Positions 22,317 through 33,749 of a stretch of DNA of 64,000 nucleotides are shown in pieces. Made by a program: the position numbers and the translations under genes. Under the pieces are notes generated by a model, which saw nothing but the letters and a program-made list of their open reading frames with translations, searched no databases and was not told the origin of the DNA. Position 1 is the stretch's first letter, and each line of letters begins with the position of its first letter. Location of the stretch: positions 1 to 64,000 of the forward strand of contig CALYLW010001222.1 in the NCBI GenBank assembly GCA_944989445.1, read 5' to 3'. The stretch comes from Ampullaceana balthica (Eukaryota; Mollusca; Gastropoda; Lymnaeidae).

Positions 22317-22479
22317 TATTTATTTAAATACAAATTTAAAAATTAAGGATTTAGTGGCGCCCTTTTGAGCTGGCACCCTTGGTTACTGCCCCGATGCCAA
22401 CCCGTTGTTACGCCACTGTATAAGCGTAGGACGCAATAATCTTCTGTATAGACAGAGCGTCTGTAACCGTTCAAATATA

Positions 22480-22960
22480 AGATAGAAATTAACTTGATAC
22501 TTCAATCGAAAGATAACTTTCCTTTACTTTAAGTGATAACATTTCATTAAAAGAAAACATTCCATTGTCTAACACATGAAGAACTGTGATTAATTCAGAA
22601 TTTTTTTTAAATAATGTTTTTTAAAGTCACTAGTAATAAACTAGTCAATGCCACAATGGCTTCTCAACTAACACACACGATGGCATCACAGTTGATACCA
22701 AGAGTTTGATGTCATGAGTCGTGACCGGCTTATTAATTCTACTATCGTTCAACTACACCACCTCATCACATTCCCTGCTCCCCATTTCCCACCCGCCTTT
22801 TTAACACGTATTCCAATACCAAAATAACGTTATTGTGATCCTCTAGAAATGATTTCCATCAAACATAAATCTTAAATTATTTATGAATTTATTTTTTTTA
22901 TTTGTCCTAATGATTAAAATGTTTAATCACATGTTCAATCATATCCCAAACAGCTTAAAT
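22480..22960. other. Spacer, no gene recognised
   Basis: AT-rich sequence without a recognisable repeat. Confidence 0.5.
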
Positions 22961-22965
22961 GTTCA

Positions 22966-23299
22966 CAAATAGCCAGCAGTATGTCCACACAAATAACCAG
23001 CAGTGTGTCCACAAAAATAGCCAGCATATGCCACACAAATAGCCAGCAGTATGTCCACACAAATAGCCAGCAGTATGTCCACAAAAATAGCCAGCTATGT
23101 CCACAAATAGCCAGAGTATGTCCACACAAATAACCAGCAGTATGTCCACACAAATAACCAGCAGTATGTCCACACAAATAGCCAGCAATATGGCCACAAA
23201 ATAGCCAGCAGTATGTCCACACAAATAACCAGCAGTATGTCCACAAAAATAGCCAGCAGTATGTCCACAAAAATAGCCAGCAGTATGTCCACACAAATA
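22966..23299. repeat. 24-bp minisatellite abutting a truncated LINE
   Basis: About 14 copies of CCACACAAATAGCCAGCAGT plus ATGT, several shortened by 1-4 bases. The LINE sequence begins directly at the right edge. Confidence 0.95.
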
Positions 23300-23303
23300 C
23301 CCA

Positions 23304-24245
23304 CTCTTTTTCAATATGTATAAATGATTTATCCAACAACATCTCAACAGGAACAAAAGTTAGGTTATTTGCTGATGATTGTATAATCTATAGAACAATT
23401 AAATCAGAACAAGATAGCAAAATTTTACAAAAAGACCTAGATGAATTGATAAAATGGGAAACTAACTGGAGTATGAGTTTCCACCCAGAAAAGTGTCAAC
23501 TGTTAAGAGTAACAAAGAAAAATGAAAGAAATAAATTCAAAATATTTCATTCATGGAAAGGAACTAACCCAAACTATAGATGCAAAATACTTAGGAGTCA
23601 TAATAAATGAGAAATTATCATGGAATCCCCATGTCAATGAAGTTATTAGAAAAATCAAACAAAACCTTAGGCTTTATAAAAAGAAACTTTCACAAATGTA
23701 ATAAAGATATAAAACTAAAATGCTATCTCACTTTGGTGAGACCTGTACTAGAATATGCATCTTCGGTATGGGACCCATCCACCAAAGAAAACATTGATAA
23801 ACTAGAACAAATCCAAAAAGAGCTGCCAGATTCATTACTGGAGAATATTCAAAACTGACAAGAATAACACCATTAGTTAAATCATTAAACCTTGAAACAC
23901 TAGAGGATATAAGAACCAAGAGTAAAGTAGTAATTATACATAAAGCAATTAACTCTAATTTAGAAATACAACACACAGATAACTTAATACAACCCTCAGA
24001 TAGACATACGGATAAAAACACCTTTCTTATTCCGTATGCAAGAACAAACTCATACAAATTTTCGTTCTTCCCGTCCGGAATTCGGGCGTGGAATGGGTTG
24101 CCTGAAGAAACCAGGAAAGCCAACACTTTATCAACATTTAAAACTCTAATAAGAATGCAGGACTAAACACAAACCATAGATAGGGCATAGGACGCAATAA
24201 TCTTCTGTATAGAAGGAGCGTCTGAAACAGATAAGATAAGATAAG
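23304..24245 (+). pseudogene. 5'-truncated non-LTR retrotransposon (jockey/CR1-like RT), copy A
   Basis: The translation, with several frameshifts, runs from palm motif region INDL through VRLFADDCIIYR (the catalytic FADD box) and SMSFHPEKCQLL to LVRPVLEYASSVWDPSTKEN and the terminal WNGLPEETRKANTLSTFKT. This is the C-terminal half of the reverse transcriptase of a jockey/CR1-type LINE. The endonuclease and the RT N-terminus are missing. It ends in the tail CAGATAAGATAAGATAAG. It is a close relative of copy B (31600-32613). Confidence 0.92.
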
Positions 24246-24490
24246 ATCTACGTGGCGCACAGTTGTCAAAGAGGGCGTCATAGTAGCCGAGGAGCGAAGG
24301 ATGAAGGAGGCTACAGAAAGAAGAGCTAGGAGAAAGGCCACAAAACATTTGGAAGCACATAATTCGTGTGTAAAAGCTGTGATAAAGACTGTCACTCAAG
24401 GATAGGACTGCACAGCCACTCGAGGAAATGCAACCCAACTCCACACAAGCCGCATGCCCAAAATTCAAACCAAAACCCACTTATTATTAA
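24246..24490 (+). pseudogene. LINE C-terminal fragment with a zinc-finger tail
   Basis: The + strand reads AEERRMKEATERRARRKATK in one frame and, after a one-base shift, a Cys/His-rich block with HSRIGLHSHSRKC. A basic coiled segment followed by an RIGL-x-SH finger is the usual C-terminus of another group of invertebrate LINE polyproteins. The fragment directly follows the tail of LINE copy A and is a separate insertion. Confidence 0.65.
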
Positions 24491-24499
24491 TTTAATAGC

Positions 24500-25179
24500 T
24501 AAGTGCCAACACTAAAAAAATTTTTTTTTACAAACTCGAATATGCGGGTTTGACTTAACCGGTTTGATAAAAAAAAGTAATCATTTTAGTCGCGTGCCAG
24601 CTGATGAGACTATGTGTGACGACTGTGGCACGCGTGCCTTAATTTTGCTATCACTGATATTGTATATGCATATTGAGTTATTGAGGGGCAGGACTTTCAA
24701 CGTCTCAAGTTCAATTTAAATCTAAGTTTTAGATTTAGTTTGTTACGTCGTCATGAATCTTCTCATGTTTTCGCATGAAAATTGTATACCGTATACCAAT
24801 TCTCATTTATATTTATAGTCATTTAAAAGTCAATTTTTGTTGTTTTTAAAAAAATTTTTTATTACAAGTAGCTATTTTATTGTAAACTTTTTTTTTCAAA
24901 TTGAATTTAAATTTACAAATGGATTGTTTCGGTAAACATAGTAACTAAGAAATGTATTTTATCACCTTTATTCAAGGGGGGTGATTCTCGATGACTAAAA
25001 CAGTGCGCGCGAATAACAACAACATAAAATTGGAATATATTTTTACGCTTCATATTAATTTATAGTACTGAAATTCTAGAGATTTAAATTCTAAGAAAAT
25101 TTGCTTCAGGTATTTTAATTTTTATGCTAAATAAAGAAGTATTTTTTTTGTGTGCCTAAATTGATCAAGTACATTATGA
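24500..25179. other. AT-rich spacer
   Basis: No feature is recognised. Confidence 0.5.
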
Positions 25180-27692
25180 GGGTAATCTTGCAGATTTTAC
25201 ACGTCTAACACTAACACGTATATCCGTGCCGTATATAATATAATTATTTTTATAATGAATGATAGTGAAAGTCTATGATAGTGACTGATACTGATTGTGA
25301 TTGTATCTGATTAGTATAATCGTATCGTATACTATACACTATACTATCAGTATAGACAGTATAGTACTGGTACTATAGACTATACTTAATACTTCTATAG
25401 TAATTTCATAGCGAAAATTTAATTTTCTCTGAGAACTTACGTTTTTAATTTACTAAATCATACTAAAACTAAATGCATTATCATTAGGCCGATGCTACTC
25501 GTCTCGAAGTTCGAGTCATCCAGCATGAATACTAGTCGTCTCGAAGTCGTTTTGATTTTAAAAAATAGACAACTAAACCTAACCCAGACCCTAAAATTAA
25601 CATCTGAATTACGTTAATGGATAAAAATAATTGCACTTATTCCCTATTTACTTATTCCCTTTTTTCAAGTGTAAAAATACAACATTTCATTCCCGGAAGT
25701 ACGCTTCGCGCTGCCATATTGCCATAACAACAATGAAAATACTTCGAGACGAGCAGCCACTTTGTTATCATTATTATATGTTGTATTACAGCGCTAATTT
25801 GTGAGTATTTTTATTTTCTAAGGCAAGGCATTTTTTCGGCTCTATACAATTCAATACATTATGATCATAACCTGGTCCTCATGGGCATGGGTAATCCTTT
25901 ATTTCAGCACATTTTAAATTCAAAGTGGGTGGATACCGCGCAATGCGGGGCATACACTGTAAAGCTTGGTTGTCGCGTCCTACGCGGCATACACTGTGTC
26001 CTACACCCAGAAAGTAGAAACCGCGTAAATGTGTGTGTGATGTCACATTTTGCTCTTTCATCCGGGTCCGTTTCATGTGACTACTTTATAACATTTTTAA
26101 AAATTCATACGGTACATGAGCTTCTGTGGTCTCACGGTTAGGACATTAGATTCTTGAACTCTAGGTGTCAGGTGGAGGTTCGAGTTTCGTTTGAGTCTTT
26201 TTTTTTAAAGTTTGTAGTTTCAGTTTTAGGGTCTGGGTTAGGTTTAGTTGTCTATTTTTTAAATTAAAATAGAAAAAACAACAAATATAATGTAGCAACC
26301 AAAAATATGATTTATCGAGCGCACCGTTCTCTTTGCTTTTACCAAATTAATTTTAAAATCATAAATCTTTTTAAAAATAAATTTTAAGCTATTAAGTTGG
26401 ACTGGGTATACCAAAATAAACAGTGTAGGCTGAGTAATGCGCGCCATCCACCCTCCACAATCTAGACTGCGTAATGCGTGCCATCCACCCAACTGAGTTT
26501 AGACTGCGCGCTACGTGGTGTCTACCATCTTTAAAATTTTTAGAACAAAATAAATAAAATAACTTACTTTAACTAATTTAAACACTTAAATCAGATATAA
26601 AAAAAGTATTTAATGCTTTACAATTAGTTTTCGTGTGTTTTGTTGAGTTTAAAGGGGTTTTTGACTTAGAAAAAGGTTTTTAGAAGCAGACTTCCAACAA
26701 CAATGACGCCGTTAGTCACAGAAGATAGTGAAATATACAATTTTTTATTTCGTACAAATCGTAAAATAGTAAATTTTATTTCAACAAAAAAATAATGTTT
26801 TAATTTTAAAATAGATTTCATAATAATAATGAATGAAGTAAGTTTGAAAAAATGTTTTGTTTTGTTTTTTTGATGACTTGAAATTTAAATGCGCTGAAAT
26901 AAGGGATTACCCTGATCATGATACGTCCATTTAGTTTATGTAGCAACAGATGGCCAGATGTTTTTTTACCTGGCTCGACACATGCTAAAATAAATTTACT
27001 GACTGAAAATGTTTTTTAAAAGGTATTTTTAAAAAAGCAAAGAGAACTGTGCGCTCGATAAAAGGTATTTTTGGCTGCTATAGTGGTTTGTGTTCTATAT
27101 TGTTTAATTTTAATTTACAAAATTGACAACTAAACCTAACCCAGACCCTCAAACTAAAACTACAACCTTAATTACGTTTATGGATATAATAATTGCACTT
27201 GTTCCTTTCTCAAGTGTAAAAATACAACATTTCATTCCCGGAAGTACGCCTCGCTCTGCCATAACAACAATGTAAATAGCTGAGCGCATCGTTCTCTTTG
27301 CTTTAGCCAGTATTTTTCATCTATTTTAATGTTCTCAGGGCATAAATAAATAGATGAATAAATATTTTAAAGACAATTTAATTTTTTTATTTCGTTACTA
27401 GATGTTTGATTCTTATTTTATTTTTCAAGTGAGAAATTTCCATTTGGCATCCTATTGGGACAATCCGGCAAGTAGAGTGATAAATAAACAAAATGGTTGC
27501 ATCACAATCAGACTATTTACTGTTGAGAGCAAAAAAAAATTCCTTAGAAATTAAAAAGACTCACAAATTAGCGCTGTAATAGCTGAAATACAACATATAA
27601 TTATGCGTTTAATAAACTAAAAATGTAAGTTCTCACAAGAAAATTAAGTTTCGCTGTGAAATAATATATGTGTAAAATCTGCAGGATTACCA
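25180..27692. repeat. Large inverted-repeat (foldback) structure, 2.5 kb
   Basis: Segments pair in inverted order: 25180-25203 with 27669-27692 (GGTAATCYTGCAGATTTTACAC), 25406-25450 with about 27612-27665 (GAACTTACRTTTTTA), 25775-25812 with 27553-27600 (ACAGCGCTAATTTGTGAG), and 25885-25925 with 26878-26920 (TTATTTCAGCRCATTTAAA). The arms have diverged and carry insertions. A 170-bp block containing CTAACCCAGACCCT occurs at about 25570-25745 and again in direct orientation at 27115-27285, and its start recurs inverted at about 26235. No transposase is recognised. Confidence 0.75.
26117..26196 (+). repeat. tRNA-like sequence, probable SINE head or tRNA relic
   Basis: TGGTCTCACGGTTAGGA resembles an A box of tRNA-Glu type, and GGTTCGAGTTT 57 bases further resembles a B box. 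Acceptor stems do not pair, so it is not a functional tRNA. It is followed by an inverted copy of the AACCTAACCCAGACCCT block of the surrounding structure. Confidence 0.4.
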
Positions 27693-27699
27693 TTTGGAG

Positions 27700-27925
27700 T
27701 ATAATTCCGTATGAAAAAACGAAGAAATACAAATACAAGTTCTTCCCCTCTTGACTCTTGGCCTCGGGCATGCAATGGCCCTCAATGGGTTGCCTGACCA
27801 AACCAAGAAAACCAACACACTATCAACATTTAAAACTTAAAACAAAACAATGCAAGATTAGATATAAAAATGGATAATCCTAGGACGCAATAATCTTCTG
27901 TATATAATATGAGGAGCATCTGTAA
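27700..27925 (+). pseudogene. LINE 3'-end fragment
   Basis: It matches the last part of LINE copies A and B with divergence: AAATACAAGTTCTTCCC, ATGGGTTGCCTGACCAAACC, CACTATCAACATTTAAAAC and GGACGCAATAATCTTCTGTA. It is too short and damaged to code. Confidence 0.8.
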
Positions 27926-27945
27926 TACTACTATAGGCTATAGAA

Positions 27946-28289
27946 CAGGGGTCGGGAAATCATGGCTCTATTATGAGTCTATTGATGGCTGCATCTGACT
28001 CTCAGACAAATGTTCGTTTATAAAAAATTAATAATAAATTTTAAAAACTGTTTATTCTGACTCATTTGATATACATATTAATTGCATATAAAAACAGCAT
28101 AACAATGTTATTAAAAATAATTAAGTTTATTAAGAGACATAATTATGTAATTTTAGTGTTGAAATTACACAAAATCGACACATTCACTTGAATTTTTAGT
28201 TTTAAACATAATGTATGGCTCTCACAGAATTACTTTTCAAAATATGTGATGTTTATGGCTCTCTCAGACAAAAAGTTTCCCGACACCTG
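27946..28289. mobile_element. hAT MITE (GGGGTCGGGAA family), copy A
   Basis: It starts CAGGGGTCGGGAAATCATGG and ends GTTTCCCGACACCTG. The flanks CTATAGAA and CTATAGAC match at 7 of 8 bases. The interior matches the copy at 57688-57994 (TATGGCTCTCTCAGACAAAA). Confidence 0.9.
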
Positions 28290-28349
28290 CTATAGACTAT
28301 AGTCTGCAGTATAGAAAATTCTAAGAAAAGATAAATTTAAGGTTGTTAC

Positions 28350-29610
28350 TAAGGTTGTTAAGACCGCTCGTTTTTGAGGACCGGTTAACCTTTCAAAAAA
28401 AGACCGGTTAACCGGTTAGCCGCTCCGTATTTATACAATTTATACCATGTTTAGTGAACCAACAAGAGAATGGATCAAATTTTCCCATCGCGTGCGTCGT
28501 CGTTTAATTGGACATCAAAGAGCCCGTGATGTACCGACTCTAGTGTTGCTGTCAAAACAGCGAATTCAAAAAATAAATAAATCCCCAACAAAGAATTAAA
28601 CTGTAATGATATTCAATTTTTATATAATAATAGTATTAAAACGGCATATTATAAATTGTTGTCAAGTCAGTTTGTTTTTGAGGACCGGTTAATCATTTTT
28701 TGAAAAGCCCGTTTTACTGAAAAGAATATTATTATTAAGAAAACGCTTTGATTTTGACGTCACGGTCGCTCGCGTGTTGGCTCTGGTATTCTGCCGTAAC
28801 ACAACACAAAATTAACTCCGGGTAATAAGCTAATATACCACGTAATTAGCTAATATACCGACTAAATGAAGTTACGATTAACCAGTCCTGATAAAACGGA
28901 GTAAACAGTGATAATAAGATGGAATTTATTTAAATTAAATACCATATTTTGTTTCACTCGTCAACTTGCCAGAATTACGCGCACACGACGACCCCCCCCC
29001 CAACCCAATAGGGTGGGGTTTAGGTGGGGTTGAGCTACACTCGCCATTTTCCAAGGCATGCTCTGACTCAATTTAAAAAGAAAAATGTTCCTTCCCCCAA
29101 CCCACTGTAGATGTATAACAGTGGGTGAGGGGAGGAAAGGTGTCTCTTGGCGCGGTCTTGTATTGGCGTGTCAAAGCAAGAGGCTTCCTGTTACGTAAAC
29201 ATCAAAGACATTTCAAGCCTTCTAGCCTCCCCCCACCACCCTCATCCCTAACTAGAAAACTCCGTAACTTGTCCCCACCCCACCCCACCCCCGTCCCTTT
29301 GAGTTGACCGTGGTTCTCATGAAGCTCTCATACAGTGCCTCGACAACTAAGCAAATTAAAATTAGCATTCCTTAGCCATAGGCGAAGTAGACTAATAGTG
29401 ATGACGTGTATATTATTTAGATACCAGAATAGGGAGAAAGCGATTTGAAGTCAACTCAACACAACAAAAACAAAACTCCTGGATAAAAAGCTATTACGGG
29501 CTTATTAAAGTTACGGGGGGCCTTATTGAATTTGCGGTTAACCGATCCTGAGTAAATAGGACCGGTCCTGATCCAAGGACCGGCTAACCGGTTAACCGTT
29601 AACAACCTTA
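28350..29610. mobile_element. hAT-like element with ACCGGTTAACC ends, perfect 8-bp TSD
   Basis: The ends are TAAGGTTGTTAAGACCG and CCGTTAACAACCTTA, flanked by GTTGTTAC (28342-28349 and 29611-29618). Subterminal GGACCGGTTAACC motifs are repeated. A half Tigger-like element (about 29085-29310) is nested inside. A related copy lies at 43071-44362. Confidence 0.9.
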
Positions 29611-29824
29611 GTTGTTACCACTGACTACTGTTACGACTCGTCGTAACACAAGTTAGAAATATTAATGTTACGACTACTTCACTTATTTACTAACATCCGC
29701 CAGATAAACTCACATAACGCACCCAAACTAGACGTTACATTAAAATACCAGACTAGTGTTACGACTACTCCTTTGTCCTTTATTCTACACTTAATAAATT
29801 ACAGTATTACTATTATTGATTTCT

Positions 29825-30545
29825 AGATACGACCCGTGGCGTAGCATACGCCGCGGACTTGCTCATAGATAGTGCAAAGCTATTGCGGATTGGGGGGGGG
29901 CTGAACTGGCTAAAGCCAGGGGCCCCCAATGATTTAAGGGCCGGCCAAACTTATTTTATAATAAAGGTGGATAAATTTATAAATATATAAATTAAATCGT
30001 ATCTATTAATCTGATATCTATTCGGTCTCGATGATCTTAGTCATTGAAAAAACCTGATTTGAAAGGCTTAACTTAATAAGGGACAATGTTAATATTAAAA
30101 ATATTGTCTATTTTCTTTAAATTAATGATTTTCATTAAGTTCTCCTGGTCGTTTAGAAGTGAGTAGGCTTGTTATGCAAGCGATCCAGGTATCTATTCCC
30201 AGTGGTGGAATTTTTTTTTGCATTTGTCTTTTTACACTCAATTTTAGGATACCGGTAAACAGTTATTTCTTCATGTTCGGTTTTTTCATGAATAATCTTT
30301 TTGGCTGGGAAGGCCAATCCTGTAGTACCGACAAAGCATGAGCAAGGAACCAATGGACTAGTTACAGTCTTATATTAGCTGCTAGAGCAGGGAACCAATG
30401 GACTAGTTATAGTCTTATATTAGCTGCTAGCAATCATTTTATTTAAAGGGACGCGGGCTGGATAGGGCCCCAGTTTGAATTGCAGCCAGGGGCCCGTGAA
30501 GTCTTAATCCGCCCCTGATGCAAAGAAAGAGGGGAAAGAATGGAC
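29825..30545. mobile_element. CGCGGCGTAGCATACGCCGC repeat split by an insertion
   Basis: The block at 29830-29880 and its continuation at 30517-30600 match consecutive parts of the element at 43655-44059. The intervening sequence begins near CTATTGCGGATTGGGG, ends near TTAATCCGCCCCTGA and is flanked by TGCAAAG on both sides, so it is a nested hAT-like insertion. Confidence 0.7.
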
Positions 30546-30767
30546 ACAAACTACAGCACTAAGAAATCAGAACAACGGGAATGAACGTTGCGGGACATTA
30601 CTGATGTATTGATGGTCTGTAGACATGCGCACTGTGGTTAGCTACCTGCACCAACCTAGCTTGGCAACCATATACTGTGATAGGCCAACCCCAGCGAGGG
30701 TCAGCTATGTTTGAAAAACGGGGAAAAGAACGGGCACACTAAAAAAAAATTTAAATTAAAAAATTAT

Positions 30768-30837
30768 GTTCCCGCTGAGGCTTGAATCCAGTACCATCCG
30801 CATGTAAGGCGGACGTAATAACCACTACACTACGAAC
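30768..30837 (-). pseudogene. tRNA-Val (UAC) pseudogene
   Basis: On the minus strand the A-box region TAGTGTAGTGGTTATTACG, a perfect anticodon stem TCCGC/GCGGA with loop CTTACAT (anticodon TAC) and a B-box-like GGATTCAAGCC follow in tRNA-Val order. The 5' acceptor strand lacks two bases relative to the 3' strand (CGGGAAC), so the acceptor stem cannot form fully. It is therefore a pseudogene or a tRNA-derived repeat. Confidence 0.7.
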
Positions 30838-30839
30838 GT

Positions 30840-31057
30840 GTTATTCTGTGAAGGAACAACGCAAGAAGCATTGTTGGTCTCGAAACTTGCTCAACCCCCC
30901 CTCCCCCCAACCCCTTTTTGAACCCACTTCGCTTGATTGGTCAACCCCAGCGAGGGTCATTCATCATGCTCATTTGTGCACTACTCGCTCTTGATATTGA
31001 CTTCGCTATCCAGCCGCCAATGAAATTTTGGTTAAATATATTTTACTATGTGTCATC
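30840..31057. other. Spacer between tRNA relic and hAT element
   Basis: No gene is recognised. Confidence 0.4.
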
Positions 31058-31599
31058 CAGGGCCGGATTTCTGCCTAGGCCTACGAGGCCCGGCCTACGA
31101 GGCCCAGGCCTACGAGGCCCAGGCTACGAGGCCCAGCTTGGGCCCAAGCCAGTCTAGGGGCCCGGTGGTGGAATCTTCACATAAGCTCAATTTTTTTTTA
31201 CTTTAACCAAGAGAAAAAAATCTTGGATTTTAAAAAAATTGAGGAAAACCGAAATCGCCTTAAACAAATTAACAACTAAACAACAAATTGAAACATAAAA
31301 TCATTATTCCAAATAATTTTTAAAAATTCAATTGTTAAATGACCCTCTCTTTTATAATCATAATAAAAATACTGATGTCACGATGTCTGACTTCAATTAA
31401 AATCTAAGCGGGTTTCAGAAAAGAAAACGGAATAAAGAAACAATAATAATAAGAAAAGAAAAGATTTTCTTTGTAATGTTCCTAAGTTAAATATATTTTC
31501 GTCTCTTCTATGTCTAGACATATTTTGGGCTCTAGTCCTAATACTAGTAGTACTAGTGCATTAGCCAGTGGCAGTTGCAGAGATGCTGCTGATGACCGT

Positions 31600-32613
31600 C
31601 AACTGTAATAATTAATGGATCTAAATCTGCACCAATAAAGGTCAATTCAGGAGTTCCACAAGGAACTGTGCTAGGTCCCTTACTCTTTTTAATATATATA
31701 AATGATTTACCCAACATCTCAACAGGAACAAAAGTTAGGTTATTTGCTGATGATTGTATAATCTATAGAACAATTAAATCAGAACAAGATAGCAAAATTT
31801 TACAAAAAGACCTAGATGAATTGATAAAATGGGAAACTAACTGGAGTATGAGTTTCCACCCAGAAAAGTGTCAACTGTTAGAGTAACAAAGAAAAAGAAA
31901 CAAATAAATTCAAAATATTTCATTCATGGAAAGGAACTAACCCAAACTATAGATTCAAAATACTTAGGAGTCATAATAAATGAGAAATTATCATGGAATC
32001 CCCATGTCAATGAAGTTATTAAAAAATCAAACAAAACCTTAGGCTTTATAAAAAGAAACCTTTACAAATGTAATAAAGATATAAAACTAAAATGATATCT
32101 CACTTTGGTGAGACCTGTACTAGAATATGCATCTTCTGTATGGGACCCATCCACCAAAGAAAACATTGATAAACTAGAACAAATCCAAAAAGAGCTGCCA
32201 GATTCATTACTGGAGAATATTCAAAACTGACTAGAATAACACCATTAGTTAAATCATTAAACCTTGAAACACTAGAGGATAGAAGAACCAAGAGTAAAGT
32301 AGTTATCATACATAAAGCAATTAACTCTAATTTAGAAATACAACATAAAGATAACTTTATACAACCCTCAGATAGACATAAGGATAAAAACACCTTTCTT
32401 ATTCCGTATGCAAGAACAAACTCATACAAATTTTCGTTCTTCCCGTCCGGAATTTGGGCGTGGAATGGGTTGCCTGAAGAAACTAGGAAAGCCAACACTT
32501 TATCAACATTTAAAACTCTAATAAGAATGCAGGACTAAACACAAACCATAGATAAGCGTAGGATGCAATAATCTTCTGTATAGAAGGAGCGTCTGAAACA
32601 GATAAGATAAGAT
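31600..32613 (+). pseudogene. 5'-truncated non-LTR retrotransposon (jockey/CR1-like RT), copy B
   Basis: The reverse transcriptase frame begins near 31600 (INGSKSAPIKVNSGVPQGTV), continues through LGPLLFLIYINDLP and VRLFADDCIIYR, then shifts frame after QLLE near 31886 and again near 32095. The C-terminus reads WNGLPEETRKANTLSTFKT. It extends about 70 codons further 5' than copy A and ends in the same GATAA tail. It has no endonuclease and cannot be active. Confidence 0.93.
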
Positions 32614-32940
32614 AAGAACAGGCAACTCCAACAAACATGTCTGACTGCAACTAGCTACCAGAAAACATTATTTCTGAAAAATCCGTAACAGGTACAAAAA
32701 AAAACCAAACGATTAGTTAGAAAATCCTGAATATAATAAGTCTTCGTTAAGTGACGATCCTTCTGAGTGAATGCTAGACGAAGTTACCTTGGAGTACCTT
32801 GTTCAAAAAGGCGGGAAACAAAATATCGATGCCGACTTTTTTTTTCAAGGTGTCAGTACTCTGATAAAACCAGGTATCTATCGCTGTCACTTTTTACCCG
32901 AACATTAAGCAATGGTGAAACACGACTTTGACTGAATCTC

Positions 32941-33595
32941 ATGTTTTCGAAGAGCAAGGGTGCAGTGTTTTGCGATCCTTGTAAGATGCTTGGGAAATTG
33001 GGGTCACTAGCTAATGAAGGGTTCAACGACTGGAAAAACGCAGTTCAAAGAATGAAGGAACATGAGAATTCGGACGAACACAGATCAGCATTAGCGACAC
33101 TAATAGCTGGGAAGAATGATGGCGGTAGAGTTGACAAGAGTATTGTTCTTCAAACGGAAGAATAAATAAAATATACTGTTATGAGGTTTTGAGGCGCATT
33201 GGGCTTGTTGCCACTTTCTGCACGCAGATTGCCGTTTAGAGATTTCCATGAGAGATTTGGATTTAAAAAATAGTGGGAACTATGTTATGACCCTAGAAAC
33301 TTTTGTCTAAATTCGATCCTTCTCTGGACCTACACATAAAACGCCACATCAACAAAGGAAGTGGCACAACATCGTATCTTTCGTAAAAAAATATGCTATG
33401 TAACGATCAATAGATAGGCAGAAAAGGTATTAAGTTCAATCGTGACGGAGATAAACCAATGCCAAATATTTCTGTATCTCCGGGGACTCTACTACGGATA
33501 CTTCTCATGTAGATCAACTTTCTTTAATAGTGAGATATGTCTCTGAAGAAGGATGTACTGAACGATTTTTGAGATTCATTCCAGTATTCATAGTA
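32941..33595 (+). pseudogene. hAT transposase N-terminal relic (TTF finger plus DUF4371-like region)
   Basis: The open frame at 32941-33165 (SKSKGAVFCDPCKMLGKLGS ... WKNAVQRMKEHENSDEH) matches the TTF-type zinc-finger segment of ZMYM1-like hAT transposases. Further on, with frameshifts, the sequence reads DLHIKRHINKGSG and, from about 33480, TDTSHVDQLSLIVRYVSEEG followed by CTERFLRFIP, the start of the DUF4371-like region. The rest of the catalytic domain is missing. Confidence 0.85.
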
Positions 33596-33749
33596 ATATA
33601 CACTGTATTATTCTTACGTTTATTAAAATTTTCTGTACTAGTGCATTTAATTTGCTAAATTTCCAAAATAGCTTCGAGATGGTTGGGGGGCCCAAAAGTC
33701 AAAAGTGCCTAAGGGCCCTGAGTCTCTTAAGTCCGGGCCTGGTGTCATC

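Larger units (their letters stand above)
18596..22418. mobile_element. 3.8 kb CAG(A/T)GGCGTAAC element, 8-bp TSD, multiply nested
   Basis: The left end is CAGAGGCGTAACTAGG and the right end is CCGTTGTTACGCCACTG. The direct repeat TATAAGCG flanks it (18588-18595 and 22419-22426). Subterminal text matches the 164-bp MITE at 5873-6036. The size is due to later insertions: a GGGGCCGTCC element, a small hAT MITE, a Tigger-like element and a solo LTR. The 8-bp duplication is compatible with the hAT superfamily. Confidence 0.92.
18553..22475 (+). mobile_element. LINE 3' tail fragment split by a 3.8 kb insertion
   Basis: 18553-18595 and 22419-22475 are the two halves of the same 3' tail found at the ends of the LINEs at 23306 and 31600 (AAAATGCAAGACTAGACACA ... 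GGACGCAATAATCTTCTGTA). They are separated by the element at 18596-22418, whose target duplication TATAAGCG lies in this tail. Confidence 0.85.
31058..33741 (+). mobile_element. ZMYM-type hAT element, perfect 8-bp TSD, interrupted by a LINE
   Basis: The ends are CAGGGCCGGATTTCTGCC and AAGTCCGGGCCTG, flanked by GTGTCATC (31050-31057 and 33742-33749). The transposase relic at 32941-33590 belongs to it, and LINE copy B is inserted in its left half. A small tandem repeat of CCTACGAGGCCCAGG (31078-31135) lies inside the left end. Confidence 0.95.
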
